The position numbers were made by a program, and so were the translations under genes. Shown piece by piece: positions 44,956-56,331 of a DNA stretch of 64,000 nt (its first letter is position 1; each line of letters starts with the position of its first letter). The stretch covers positions 1,178,001-1,242,000 of the forward strand of contig JAGTXK010000219.1 of the NCBI GenBank assembly GCA_019096195.1, in the 5' to 3' direction. The notes under the pieces were generated by a model. That model did not search any database, was not told the DNA's origin, and saw nothing but the letters and a program-made list of their open reading frames with translations. The stretch is from Boletus sp. NGJ (lineage: Eukaryota; Basidiomycota; Agaricomycetes; Boletales; Boletaceae).

Positions 44956-46222
44956 ATGCTGTCCTTGTCTGACTGGATTACCACCCTCTCCTTGGTCTTT
45001 GGTGGATGCTGCAGGTACGCCCTCGAGCGAAACGACATCTTCCGTCCCAGGCTGACCAGTTTCATAGCAATGCAATCACAACAGAGCGACTTACATCCGA
45101 GAACCCTAACTCGGGCATCCTCATCACTTTCTTTCAGTTCCTCATCGTCTCTCTCTACGCACTTCCCGGCCAGTTTGCCTTCTCCGTCCCCGCCCAGGCA
45201 AACGCACGCCCGAAACGGCACGAAAACGGCGGTCATGAGAAACCTCGCGCGACCGCCACTCGGACAACCTGGCTTCCTCGGTTGAGGAAGCGCCGAGTAC
45301 CTCTCGTGCCTTACTTTGTGCAGGTCGCGCTCTTCTTTGTGCTCTCCGTCCTCAATAATGCCGCGTTCGCGTACGACATACCAATGACAGTGCACATCGT
45401 CTTCCGCAGCGGTGGCATGGTCATCAACATGCTCCTCGGCTGGCTCCTCGTTCACAAACGGTATGTTCCCCCTTTCCTACCTCCGCCCCGCAACGACTCA
45501 GCAGTCGTATCCCTAGATATACCCGCAAACAAGTCGTTTCCGTATTCATCGTCACCATCGGAATTATCGTCACCACCCTCTCCGCCTCTAAATCCGAGTC
45601 CAAACCCTCGAGCGCACAGCCAACCGACGTCGCCGTCTCCCTCTACGCCCAAGGCGTATCCATCCTCAGCCTCGCGCTCCTCCTCTCTGGATTCCTTGGA
45701 CTCACACAAGACTATGTCTTTGCGCGATACATCAAACCCTCCGAGGCGCAGGCTGCATCCGATCCTCTCGCACAGCCGTCCTGGCAAGAAAACATGTTCT
45801 ACCTCCACGCCCTTCCCCTCCCCCTCTTTTATTTCTCTCGCGAGAGCATCATGACCGAGCTCGCCCGACTGAGCACCAGTCCCAGCGTCTCCCTCGCGTC
45901 CGTCCCGCTCCTGGACACTTACCTCGCCAAGACACTAGACAGCGCCGCGCTAGCGCTGCCATGCATGTTCTGGTATCTCTTCGCGAACACGACGACACAG
46001 TTGTTGTGCGTCATTGGCGTCAACAGGCTCACGGGCCGTGTGTCGTCGCTGACGGTCACGCTCATCTTGACCGTACGCAAAGCCGTGTCACTGCTTCTCA
46101 GCGTCGCCGTGTATGGCCGCCAAGCGAACATCATGATGTGGACTGGAGCTGCGTTGGTGTTCATTGGTACGGTTGGGTACTCGACCGGAACCCGGACAAA
46201 GGTCAAGGACAAGAAGGATTGA
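44956..46222 (+). CDS. UAA-family nucleotide-sugar transporter (Yea4/SLC35B4 type)
   Basis: Predicted 385 aa. Exons: 44956-45014, 45068-45460, 45517-46222. About ten hydrophobic helices. Signature segments are SLVFGGCCSNAITTERLTSE, GILITFFQFLIVSLYALPGQF, VLSVLNNAAFAYDIPMTVHIVFRSGG (split here as VLSVLNNAAFAYD and IPMTVHIVFRSGG), RYTRKQVVSVFIVTIGI and SLTVTLILTVRKAVSLLLSV. These match the UAA family of ER/Golgi antiporters that import UDP-N-acetylglucosamine or UDP-xylose for glycan and chitin synthesis. The loop between helices 2 and 3 carries a basic, low-complexity insertion (residues about 55-85). It is convergent with CBP80, 186 bp between stops. Confidence 0.9.
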
Positions 46223-46408
46223 CGTTTGATGTGACCTATAGAGATCCCGAGTATCTCTTACTTTGGGTGACCCGATAGACGTGTAGATAGATGGTGCTCA
46301 TGATAGACATAAAGTTACTAATGATATTACCGGAGGATGGTATTGTGCACAAGACAGACACCACACGATGGACGAGTACGCGCGATGAACAGGCCTTCGC
46401 TCTAGACT

Positions 46409-49400
46409 TTAGGCCTCTTGGCCTGTCGCGATATCCCATGTCTTTTTCATCAGCACAACAGCAGGATCAATAGAGTCATGAATCTTGGCGAAACCGACAG
46501 TGCTGAGCGTCGTCGCATAGTTGCGGAGGTACGGCGCGTACTGGGATGGATGTCAGAGTAGGCTGTAGGCAGAGGAGAGAGACAAACTATTCTGCAAAAA
46601 TGTCTATACCATCCCCAGGTCTCCCAGGTCTTCCACTCGTTATTAGACCATGTTGAACGTTGTTCCCAAGCTTCATCACCGATTACGCTGTGGCCATACG
46701 GGTTCTGGTAGGCATCACCCGGCGAGGGTGCGAGACACGACACGAAGCCCTGGATCGTCCGCGAAAGTGCGCCCTTTTTGCTCGCGAGTGAGACTCGTAA
46801 ACGCTTTCAGGGCAGTTATGAGCTGAGGATTCTCCGCCGAGTCATCTACGTTGAGAAAGGTGAGGTAAAAGCATGCGCTGCTGGAAAGACGGAACCATAC
46901 CTTGTTTGATGGGCTTCACCTCCCCGTCCACTTCCATGCTAGCCGCATCCGCGCCACCGCTTGCCTTGACGCGCGCAATGCTATCATCCTGCTCTTTCCT
47001 CAACACTGCCACCTTCCTCCGCGCAACCATCACTCTCCCGTTGGCTTTGTCCAAAGCGCCCTTGATCAAATCCCATTCAAACGTACCAACGGACAATGGG
47101 TTCGTTCCTGCGCCGCCCTCGCTATTACCGCCAGCTGAATTTCCAAACGTCCACGCGATAACGTCGGTAGGATCGACGATCTGGTACTGCATCAACTTGT
47201 CGAACACGATCCCAATTATTTGTCGATTCCTCTTCCAAAAGGTAAAGACAGCGTTGAGAATGTCCGTTTTAGCCTCCGTGACATCACCACCGCCTTGTGC
47301 GGGACTGGGGTTGGCGAGGCCACGAAGAAGAGGAAGATACCGCTCGATGGCGTTGAGTAAATGGGAGAAGGAGCGAGAGCCAATTGAGAGCAGAGATTGG
47401 ACAGCTATGGAACGCATCAGGCTATCAATGGATGCATATGGATGTGGGGCGGAAGAGGTCGACTCGAGGGATGTCCTGAGGCTGTCGAGATGGGATATGA
47501 CTTCCTCGGCGCGGGAACGGCCGCGAAGGAGGCTAAGGATAGACTGGGTGGCATCATAGTAGGGATTCGCTGTGGACTACGAGTGAGGAGAGGGTGACGA
47601 TTAGGACCAGTTGAGTGAACTTACAGGGATCTTCATATTCAAAGTTAGGGCCTGGGGGTTGAGCAGCAATCACGTTCGAGTTGGTTTGCATGGGCTCGGG
47701 AAGGGTTTTGAGAATTCGGTCATGATACGACAATCGCACTTCGAGCTCTATTGCTCGACGCATAAAGGATCGTTTTGGATGCTGCTCCACAAAGGCAAGA
47801 TCTGGCACCCTGTTTGATAAAGTTGAGCATCATCAATACAACCCAGGGAACAGAAAGTAAAAGTGCCCACCATTCTTTCCACACCCACTGGAACCCGAAG
47901 TTACTCATATGTACAGCAAACCACTCGACGAAACGACGGCAAACATCAGGGTCGAGTCCGTCACCAAGCGCGGCATACAGCTTTCGGATGGACTTGCCGA
48001 CTGCCGGACCAACGGTACCAGGTGAGAGTTTACAAAGTTCGGTGATCAGTGCAACGTAGTAGATTGATTTTTGAGGCGGCTCGGGAAGAAGGAACAACGA
48101 GCCGAGAACCGTCTAACGGGATGATGTGATGTTAACGACCCAACGACTAGCATGGAACAGAGCTTACCTCAATTACGACACTCTCGAGCTGCCAGTTCTT
48201 AGCATTCGGATCTTCCTCAGTAGTGGGTGGTGCACCGGATCTGGGCTTGAATGTGCCTGGTACGCACCACTTGGGATACTCGAGCAACAGTCTGGCACAC
48301 TCTTTTCGGTTGATCTCAAAAATGTCAACCATGTCACGGATGTTAGAACGGATAAGGAAGCCAGAGACGTTTATGGGCTCCGGAGTTGTCTGTCGTAGGT
48401 GTCAATATGGAGAATGAGCCTCCAGATGGCGTATCATAACGTACGGCGTTATCAAACAGGTGGAAGAAGTACTCAGGCCATTCTTCTTTTTTCACCTGAG
48501 CATCCTCGCCTGCGTCGGTTGCAAGGCCATCAAGCTCAATGACTTCGGGCGGTACCAGGATGGAGGGCAATTCGAAAGGTGAAGAGACAGTGGGGTCTAG
48601 GTCCGGGTAATCCAGATAAGGCTGTGGAACGCTGCTCCAAGCATCCAGAAATTCAGACGATTCAAGCGCTTTGAGTACCGAGAGACCACTTTCAAGAAGC
48701 TGCAAATCACGGTGTATACGCAGGAGAAAAAACGATAATAATAAAGCATACCTCTTCTGCGTTTTCGAGAAGTGCAGCATCCGGGGATTCGAGAGATATC
48801 ATGGGCTGAACGAGAACCTTGGAGGAGACAACGGATTCGTTGAAAGTCTGAATTGCTTTGATGATCTCGGCCGTGTTCGGTGACGAACTTTTCTTGATGA
48901 CCGATGCAGCCTAGGCGGTGATAGTTTGTGGATGAGCAAGAAGAGGGAAAGGAGTGACATACGATCAGTAACCCTTCTGTAGCACACAGAGCGGCGTTTT
49001 TTCCCCGTCCATACGACACGCCGAACTCGTCGAGGACAGTTGCGAAGGATTGGAGAAGTGCAGACATGGATTCGATAGAAATAACTTGAGCGACCATGAG
49101 ATGGGCGAAGAAGTGTATCTAGTTATGCGGTCAGCATGGGTGATATGTTCTCATGTTTGGACGTACGCAGAGACGAATATCCCGCCATGCCAACTTGTCA
49201 AGATAGCCTTGAAAGCCCTTCCAAAAATCTTCGAGGACTAGCTTTCCAAGCGAGGGTAGGGACGACGACCCAGACGCCTGCACTGTCTCTGTCTCGGAAG
49301 GTGCTGGGTCATGCAGCAAACGGAGTAGGGCTGCATAGTATGGGATCTTGTAGGGCTGCTCTGTGACACTGTGTCAGGGTCAGCAGTGAACAGGCAAGAA

Positions 49401-49769
49401 ACTAGGCTCTACACTTACGCGAGGCGAATTCCTTCCGATATGGCCGCAACAGTGACAGGCGCCTCACGGATCTGTTTGGCAACCCGGGGGACCTCTTGGG
49501 TAGGATCCTGGTCGGTTCCGTCAGGACATGGCGCTTGCGGGAAAAGGGGACGGACTCACGACTTCGCCCATCTTGATGATGATGTTTTTAATGACTTGCT
49601 CGGGGGTGTCATGTTCCCGGCGACGGTCATGATAGTCGTAGTCGTCTGTAGTCAAGGTTCATCGACAACGAATTCAGGTGCTGGTTCAATGCAGTAGGGT
49701 CTTACCTCTCTCTCTGTGTCGTCGCCGGTGAGGGCCACCTCCCCTGTGTGGTGGTCTGTCGTAGCTCAT
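46409..49769 (-). CDS. NCBP1: Nuclear cap-binding protein large subunit CBP80 (one frame correction)
   Basis: About 905 aa. CBP80 with CBP20 binds the m7G cap of nascent RNA polymerase II transcripts and supports splicing and export. Thirteen exons on the minus strand: 49769-49706, 49645-49560, 49507-49419, 49368-49167, 49118-48963, 48910-48752, 48699-48445, 48389-48168, 48112-47871, 47809-47625, 47569-46901, 46845-46588, 46540-46409. The start MSYDRPPHRGGGPHRRR is the basic N-terminus. MIF4G-type helical repeats include EQPYKIPYYAALLRLLH, FVEWFAVHMSNFGFQWVWKEW and FMRRAIELEVRLSYHDRIL. The end WETWGWYRHFCRIYAPYLRNY is typical. Exon 12 contains one base too many: the frame must shift at the AAAAAGGG run at about 46770-46777, between SLTREQK and GALSRTIQGF. 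Confidence 0.92.
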
Positions 49770-50013
49770 GGTCTGTTTTTTATTGCTGTTTTCAATGCGC
49801 AACTGCCGACTCGGAGGTCCAGACTGCCGGTATGTGTCTTCTTTCCAACCTCGAGTTAGCGGTCCAAGTTCGCTTGTCACGTGCTATCCACCCTTTGCCT
49901 CCGCAAACATCGACTTTGGGTGTGAATATTTTTTGTACTGGTACAGACTAGGCAGGGTAAGTCTTTTCGTCGTCGTCTTCACCGAGAAACGACCAACGAG
50001 ACGTCTCCAGGGC

Positions 50014-52889
50014 ATGCAATGGGCCTTGTCAAGACTAGCTCGTAGCGCTCGTCCAGTGATGGCACATCATCCAGGTCGCCCGCTCAGTCTTCTCTTCCCC
50101 CTTTGTACGCTCGCCTCCGCAAGCATCCATCAAGCCTAGACCTCCGCGTGCAGACGACCCACTCAACACTTTTCATACCTCCCCGCTGTCCAATTCCAAA
50201 ACATCTCACCCGCACGAGTTTCGTTCCCCAGAATCCCTCACGCCGTCGGTCAATGAGCCGCGCCATACTCCCAACAACCTCTCTCATCCTCATCCACACT
50301 TGCGATCCTCACTCCCTCCCCAACACCTCGCGATACTTGCTGCCAAAGCCGTTCGCTTAGCCTGCAGTGCCGGTGCGTTTCGTGACGCACACTTTATCAT
50401 CAACTCTCTGCATACCTCCAATCATACCAACGCTCCACAGCCCGAGCCCATCAAGCTTCCTTTCATGCCCGCTTTTGAATTTACTCCCATCACCTTCGAC
50501 AAGCCTATTTCCCCGAGGCTCTCCGCTCATGTCATGTTACATCACATCATTCGCAACGACTCCCCTCTCAAAGCATATGAGACCGCGCAGATCTTTGTCA
50601 AGAAAGGTATTCCCCTGCGGCAGGCCACCCTCCTCAAAGTGACGCAAGCACTCTTGCATGCCCCTCCGACCGTGTTCAGCGTACTCAAGGAAAAAGGTGC
50701 CTCTATGTTCCGCTCCCCCGGGTTCATCCCGGATGATCTTCCTATCAACCCGGATGCGATTGAACATGACGGCCTGCGCTTTGCATTGATGCTCTTGCTC
50801 AAGGCTCGGGAGAATAGACAGCAGTGCTGGGATCGCGCGTTTGAGGCTCTCGTCAACTTTTGCTTATTGCAAGGCGAGATTGTCATGGGATCCTTACTGT
50901 TCATTCTCCTCGTCAAAGATTATGAGGCAAAAGCCCAGAAAGCACAAGAAATTAAAGCAAGGATAATTGAACAGGAGGCATGCCAGGGAGCTGCTTCGTC
51001 ACACCTGATCGACCGTTGGAAAGAGCTTATCCGTTCGAGAATACCTTCTAAACGATTGTTGAAAGCGATCACTCAGCAATGCGAGGAAGAACTTTCTGAT
51101 GAGTCTGAAGACCACGAAGAAGCTCTACAGGCTCTCGCCAACTTGGCGGGGCTTATTGACAGTCGTTCCATGCCCTTTTCCGACATATCCCATCTGCTGC
51201 GGGTGCTTTACTCATGTCCGAAACTTCCGGATGCGGTCGTGATCATAGAAGGGAAATTCTGGACGGACGATCAATGCATATCAGTATTTCCATCGCGTCA
51301 TCTTCCGCCTTTTGCAAAACCTCCCCACAAGAAAGACCAAGGATCCACCAGCTGAGCACCAGAGCAAATGGGTACATGTTATGCCTCCACTGTCGCGGGA
51401 GACATACAACACACTCGTGCATTACGCTCTTCGTCATCGTTCCTCTGTCTCGCTCGCGCGGGATGTTCTCCATCACATGGAACATGTACGACGACCTAAT
51501 CTCAAGCCTGATACCACCACGTACAACATTATTGTACGATCTGGCACGCTCTTGAGACGAAATGATATGGTCTCCTTCGCCGTAGCAGAACTACGGAAAC
51601 TGAAGGTGAACAACGATCACGGCATTGCAGTGCCGTCGGGCACTCCTCACCGACACCCTCTCCCTGGCTCTCGCAGCCAATCGCTTTCTGAGCTCCTGGC
51701 AGTATCCCCCGCAACTTCCAACGTCCCAGCGGACATGTACACACTGACCTCCTACATTACTCATCTCACATCAACAGGGAACCCACATGTCGTTGCCTCC
51801 ATCCTTTTCCGTGTCCTTCCTGAACTGGCCATCGTCGATCACCCGGCGTGGGGCGACAACCCGCCCAGCGCCCACGAACGCGCCATGATGGCACGTCGCG
51901 CACGACAAGAAAGGCTCTATCGTGCAGTCAGCCTTGGGCCTCATTTCTTCACTTCCGTTCTGAATGCACTCTGTAAAGCCGGCAAGACGGGCCTCGCGGA
52001 GCGCGTCTGGCTCCTTGCAAAGCAAGCTGAGAAAATCAGCTGGCTCAAGGTTGGAAACGAGGGTCTCGAGATTATCGAGGGGTGGTGTCTCCCCATCCAT
52101 GCATACACGATCATGCTGCAGGTATATGCGGCGGAAGCGCGGAAGGGCTTCCGTGTGCGCACTCGCTTGCCGGTCGCGTCGCCCGAGACCGGGGAACACA
52201 AGTGGCAGCCGCGCACGGACAGCAAGGACAAAGTCAAAGGGTGGGCGGGTTACGTTCTTGCCAAGGACAAGATCGCGAGCAGACACCGGTCGAGGAGGAC
52301 ACTCGGGCTTCGTATTGGCGCGGTACTCTACCGTTCAATGTTCCGCGCAGCGCGCGATGTCTACGATACCCTCACACGCATTCTGCCGAACGCGCAACCT
52401 CGCGTATACAACCTCCGGCCAGACGCTCGGTTCTTCAATGCTGCACTGGAGATGTTTCGACGGCAGCCTGGTATGCTGCGACGGGCTGCGAAGACGCGGC
52501 CTGCGCATTGGCGGCAGAAGGAGAGGAAGGCGATGATGCGGTATTCGAGGCGAGGTGTTGTTCCGCGGAATTGTAACCCGTTTTTGCAGCGGGTCATCCA
52601 TGGGATGCTAGACGCTGGATTTGAGGTTCCGATGGCGTACAGACGGCTGTTCCTTGGGACCTGGGTGTACGCGTCAATGAACCGACCTGGCGTTCCGGTG
52701 GTGAATCGCCAGCCGTTTGCGTTCCCGAGGCCGAAGAAGCGATTCTTGCCGCATGCTTTGCCGACGCACAAGGAACGTGGGCTTCCCATTCGGCGTCCAG
52801 AGTGGAAGAAGGCGGGTCATGGGTGGAAGCATCGTAGACGACGTTTTCTGGAGCTGAAGGGGAGGCAAGGGATATCTCAACGGACGTGA
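50014..52889 (+). CDS. Mitochondrial pentatricopeptide-repeat-like protein
   Basis: Predicted 924 aa. Exons: 50014-50104, 50154-51283, 51336-52889. The N-terminus MQWALSRLARSARPVMAHHP is basic and free of acidic residues, as in mitochondrial presequences. PPR-type helices are visible: RETYNTLVHYALRHRSSVSL...LHHME followed by PDTTTYNIIVRSG, then a later TSVLNALCKAGK. Organellar PPR proteins bind single-stranded RNA and act in transcript maturation or translation; the target here is unknown. The C-terminal 150 residues are strongly basic. The first intron was chosen because it joins the presequence frame to the body frame with proper GT-AG borders. The stop lies 38 bp from the stop of the convergent IF3 gene. 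Confidence 0.78.
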
Positions 52890-52927
52890 AAAGTATGCTA
52901 GTGGTGTATAATAGGATAGAGGAATCA

Positions 52928-53780
52928 TTATGTCGAGTAGATATCACCAAGACTGTCACTGGGGATGTTGTCTTCCAGCTCAGCTTTCCGGAACGACAGC
53001 ATCATCAACCGCTCCGTGAACTCTCGTGCTTTCCACTCTTCGCCAGCCTCGCAGAGCGCTGCTGAGATCTCGTCCGCAAACGCTACCAGCTCCTGCTGGT
53101 TGGATGGTCTATGTCTCCTCTTCATGGTGACCACGACGGCGACGCGGTAACCCTTCTCGAGATCGCGCTTGGCCTTGCGTAGCTTGTGTTCCAAATCCGC
53201 GTTTGCGATCCCCCACGTGAGCTGCACCTCCTTTGGCTCCTCGCCCACCTTGGCCCCCTTCCTCAATGCCCTCTTCATCTCCCTATACCGTGCCTCCACC
53301 TCGCTCCGCGTCGTCACGCGCACGATCGGCTCCGGCGTCGACGCGACGAGCTCGATGACCCGCCCCTGCTTCGACCACGTCCCAAGGAGCACCTCGAGGC
53401 TCTGTTTCGTCCGAGAGAGCTTGTTCGTCTCTGGGTCGATCACCAAGACGTGTCGGAATGGGATCTGTCGGTTGGTCGGACGACGTTCGATCTGGGACCG
53501 CGTGCGCTTGTCTTTGGTCCCGTCCGCCTGAGGCTCGAGCGGGGTGTACTCAAAGTTGCGTCGGGCGGGTGGAGGGGAGAGGAACGGTAGTGCGCGAGGT
53601 CGGTGGGTGGAGATGGAGATGGATCGGGTGGGGAGTTGTTTGGTGGGCCGCGCGCGTGAGCGACCGGAGGTGAAGTCGCGTGGTGGTGACTAGTAAGCAG
53701 GTTATGTTACCCTTCTTTTTTTTTTGGTTCATGTCTTTTGACACGCACGCGAGGCAGATAGACTTACAGAGAAACTCCAT
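52928..53780 (-). CDS. Mitochondrial translation initiation factor IF-3-like protein
   Basis: Predicted 265 aa. Exons on the minus strand: 53780-53745 and 53689-52928. The N-terminus is short and basic, consistent with mitochondrial import. The N-domain reads IPFRHVLVIDPETNKLSRTK and the C-domain KEVQLTWGIANADLEHKLRKAKRDLEKGYRVAVVV, matching the IF3 pattern K.I.L...I...DL..KL..A...L.KG..V.V.V. IF3 binds the small ribosomal subunit and proofreads initiation. The first intron is less certain: donor GTGTCA at 53744 is weak, but it is the one that keeps phase with the conserved body. The unusual start exon contains three Cys. Convergent with the PPR gene. Confidence 0.78.
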
Positions 53781-54002
53781 GGCTCAGACTTTTGAGTGAC
53801 GACGGTCGGACCGAACCCAACCACTCTGGGAAGGTGGTTGTTTGCCCTTGTTAGGATTAAAAGGTCTTGTTAATAAATAACACGTGCATACAAGACGACA
53901 CTCACGCGTATTTTCCATCCGCCTCGCTGAACACCTTTCTTCCACTGTTCTATCCAATGGTAAGCAACTTGTCTTGGACGCCGTCTCTTGATTTCCGTTG
54001 GA

Positions 54003-54163
54003 ATGATGATACTCGAATATACACTTTACGAGCGTGGGGACAAATTACCGTCCAGTCTCTCCTTCGTTCAGCATATAGGCTCGTCTTGAGACTGTATGCA
54101 TATACGGACGCAGGAGTGGGCGCTTCTGCGCGATGAGAGCGTGTGGTTATAGTTATTTGATCA
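54003..54163. repeat. Diverged direct repeat, copy A
   Basis: Shares with copy B the ordered blocks CCAGTCTCTCCTT, CTCGTCTTGAG, GCGATGAG and TTATAGTTATTTTGATC-like sequence with similar spacing. The blocks are in the same orientation, about 300 bp apart. Function unknown; could be a small non-coding RNA or a decayed short interspersed element. Confidence 0.6.
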
Positions 54164-54299
54164 ACACTTTTTTGCCCCCATCCTGTTCGTAATCAGTTGC
54201 TCATGGTGTTTCGTTGCAGGACACGAGGACGGGTTGATGTGCATCGGCGATGGGTGAGTGCACTTTCTGTTCGTTGGTGATGTGGTGTTTGCTGTCGGT

Positions 54300-54459
54300 G
54301 GGATGATGCAAAACGGATCGAGCGCGGGGAGCCACTTGTAGCTCCAGTCTCTCCTTTGCTCTGCTTGCCTCCTCGTCTTGAGGAGGTTTGCAAACGGGTG
54401 GGGGTGCAGGCGTTCCGTGCGATGAGGCTTCATTTGAAGTTATAGTTATTTTGATCGAC
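54300..54459. repeat. Diverged direct repeat, copy B
   Basis: Second copy of the block at 54003-54163, in the same orientation. It has insertions around GGTTTGCAAACGGG and CATTTGAAG relative to copy A. No terminal repeats or target duplication seen. Confidence 0.6.
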
Positions 54460-54652
54460 CAAGCCATTACCGCCAGTGTTACCGTGATTCAGAGTTGCTG
54501 ATGTACACATCCAGGTGGACGAATGAATGAGTTGGGACGTGTGCATGTAATAAAAAATACAATGATATGCTTGTCTATATGTAACTGGTATCTACGCCTT
54601 TAGAGCGACTAGTCGAGCATACGATAATTTTCATACCCGCCTGCATGCAAGC

Positions 54653-55957
54653 CTATGACAGCGCGCTCGCCTCCCGCCCCCGTTCCCGCCTGATAGCAGT
54701 CATCCGTAACAACCACGCCAGATTCTCATATACGACAAACGTGACACAAGTCCCAGGAAGGACGCGAACAAAGTTTGTTCCGAGGCCGCGGTAAAAGCCT
54801 TGAATGCCTTCGCCTTTCCATGTTCGTTTGATGATGGTGGGGATATCAGGGTATAAATGCGTCGTGGCATTATTCTGTGCAATGCGAGAATACGTCAGAC
54901 GCGTCAGACGAACAGGAAGGAGACGGGTCCAACTTGTAGGCGCGAACGAATGACTTGGTACGGGTACGTGATCGAAAGTGCAAACAACTTGCTTCCGCCT
55001 GACATGAGAGTATAGGCCGTGTTCGACTGCGTGTGACGGCGCAAGTGAATGAGGGAGCGCGCATCAGGACAGGTGATACGTACGAGTATATCGTCCTCTG
55101 GCGTCATCGTTTTCCCTGCCTTTGCGAACCGTTTTCGTTTCTGCTCAAAACCCCACCGCTTCAGCTCCTCGTATGCCATGAATTGTATTGCACCATTGCT
55201 GACACCGACGAGTGCGAGCGATGTCCCCTTCCACAGACCGCGTAAGCCCTTCTGCGTTGTATATGGACGAGAACCCGTCTGTAACAGAGGCGTCAGAACA
55301 TGTGAGGTAATCAGACCAGAAAGCACGCACGCCAAAGCCCCCTGTAAGACATGGGGTCATCTGCACGTGTGGTGAACATGCGTACTTTGACGACCCAGAT
55401 TGGATTTGTCATGATAGCAGTCACGGCACCTGTCATACGCGTCAGGAGATGTTGGAGACCATGCAGTAAAGGACGGGTAGCGAACTTGCTTGAGCAGAAC
55501 AGAGCAGGTACGCGCCAGGGGACATGTGGAAGTTTGGGTCATCCCCCGATGCACGTTTCTTGAGCATGTTGTAGCTGGCAAGATGCACGATGAGGAACGA
55601 GACACATTCCGGGGGCGTGATGTACGGACAAGAGAAAGTAGAGACCCCAGCTGGAAGCATTGCCGGCAATGTTTGGGCCTAGGCCGCGGTAGAGACCACT
55701 CCAGCCTTGTTCTGCGTGTATGTTGCGGAGAGAGTACCAGATTTGCTTTCCGATCCCAGCGTGAGGTTTGGACGTCGACGTTTGGAACTTGATTTTGAGG
55801 AGGTCGAGGGGGTGCATGCACAGGACGGCGGCAACGCCTGCACCGAGTCCTGCTGCGGCATGGTCCTGAGAGAGGGTTAATGGGGAGACGGCGAGTGAGA
55901 CGAGCCACGCACCAGAGCAGCAGTCGGGAAGAAACTGGGCGGGTGTTGGCTTGTCAT
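54653..55957 (-). CDS. FLX1: Mitochondrial FAD/folate carrier, SLC25A32/Flx1 type (one frame correction)
   Basis: About 325 aa, three tandem mitochondrial-carrier repeats. Exons on the minus strand: 55957-55913, 55865-55630, 55574-55486, 55429-55331, 55278-55084, 55026-54934, 54874-54653. Repeat signatures are CMHPLDLLKIKFQTS, MTNPIWVVKVRMF and ITYPYQVIRSRLQ (PX[DE]XX[KR] type), with GWSGLYRGLGPNI, RGLWKGTSLALVGVSNGAIQF and IQGFYRGLGTNFVRVLP. PIWVVK in repeat 2 and the YRG...LWKG spacing point to the FAD/folate carrier branch of the inner membrane. Exon 5 holds one extra base in GGGCTTACGC at about 55241-55250, between GFSSIYNAEGL and RGLWKG. The first exon was chosen because it gives MTSQHPPSFFPTAAL in phase with the first helix. 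Confidence 0.87.
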
Positions 55958-56331
55958 CCCGCTCCAAAGCAAGTCGCGAAGTACGCCTTACGTAACCCAC
56001 CAGCAACCTTTTATGGTCCCACTTTACTATGACTTTTGATTCCGTGTACTGCTAGCTACTTAAATATGCATCCAATCATCTTGACATTTGCTCGGTGCAC
56101 ATACACGCGGCAATCCTCTGACCGATGAGTATTTCCCCGGCGCGGTCCTAATCTAAACACTTTCACAGTCCCTTATAAACACTCTTGTGGGATGCTCCGT
56201 TCCGCCCTTCCACCCGCCCACTCTTGGCACGGGCTCAAAACGAACTCCACGCGTGTCGCTTACGACTCGTCCGTTGCCGTTACTTTTGGTGCTCGCCGCT
56301 CTCTACTCTCACGTCCCTCTTCCACTGGACC
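55958..56331. promoter_or_regulatory. Divergent promoter region, FLX1 and secreted-protein gene
   Basis: 374 bp between divergent starts. TTATAAAC at 56173-56180 is a TATA-like element about 155 bp before the secreted-protein ATG. No gene seen. Confidence 0.45.

Larger units (their letters stand above)
53781..54652. other. Intergenic region with a diverged duplicated block
   Basis: 872 bp between IF3 and the mitochondrial carrier. It holds two similar segments of about 160 bp described separately (54003-54163 and 54300-54459). No protein-coding gene can be supported; an 88-codon minus-strand frame covers one copy only and is not preserved in the other. Confidence 0.5.

Noticed and set aside
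54000-54015. TGATGA box suggesting a C/D snoRNA at the start of repeat copy A
   Set aside because: The box is not preserved in copy B and no D box pairs with it at a plausible distance.
54201-54467. 88-codon minus-strand frame over repeat copy B
   Set aside because: The corresponding frame in repeat copy A is full of stops, so the repeat is not conserved as protein.
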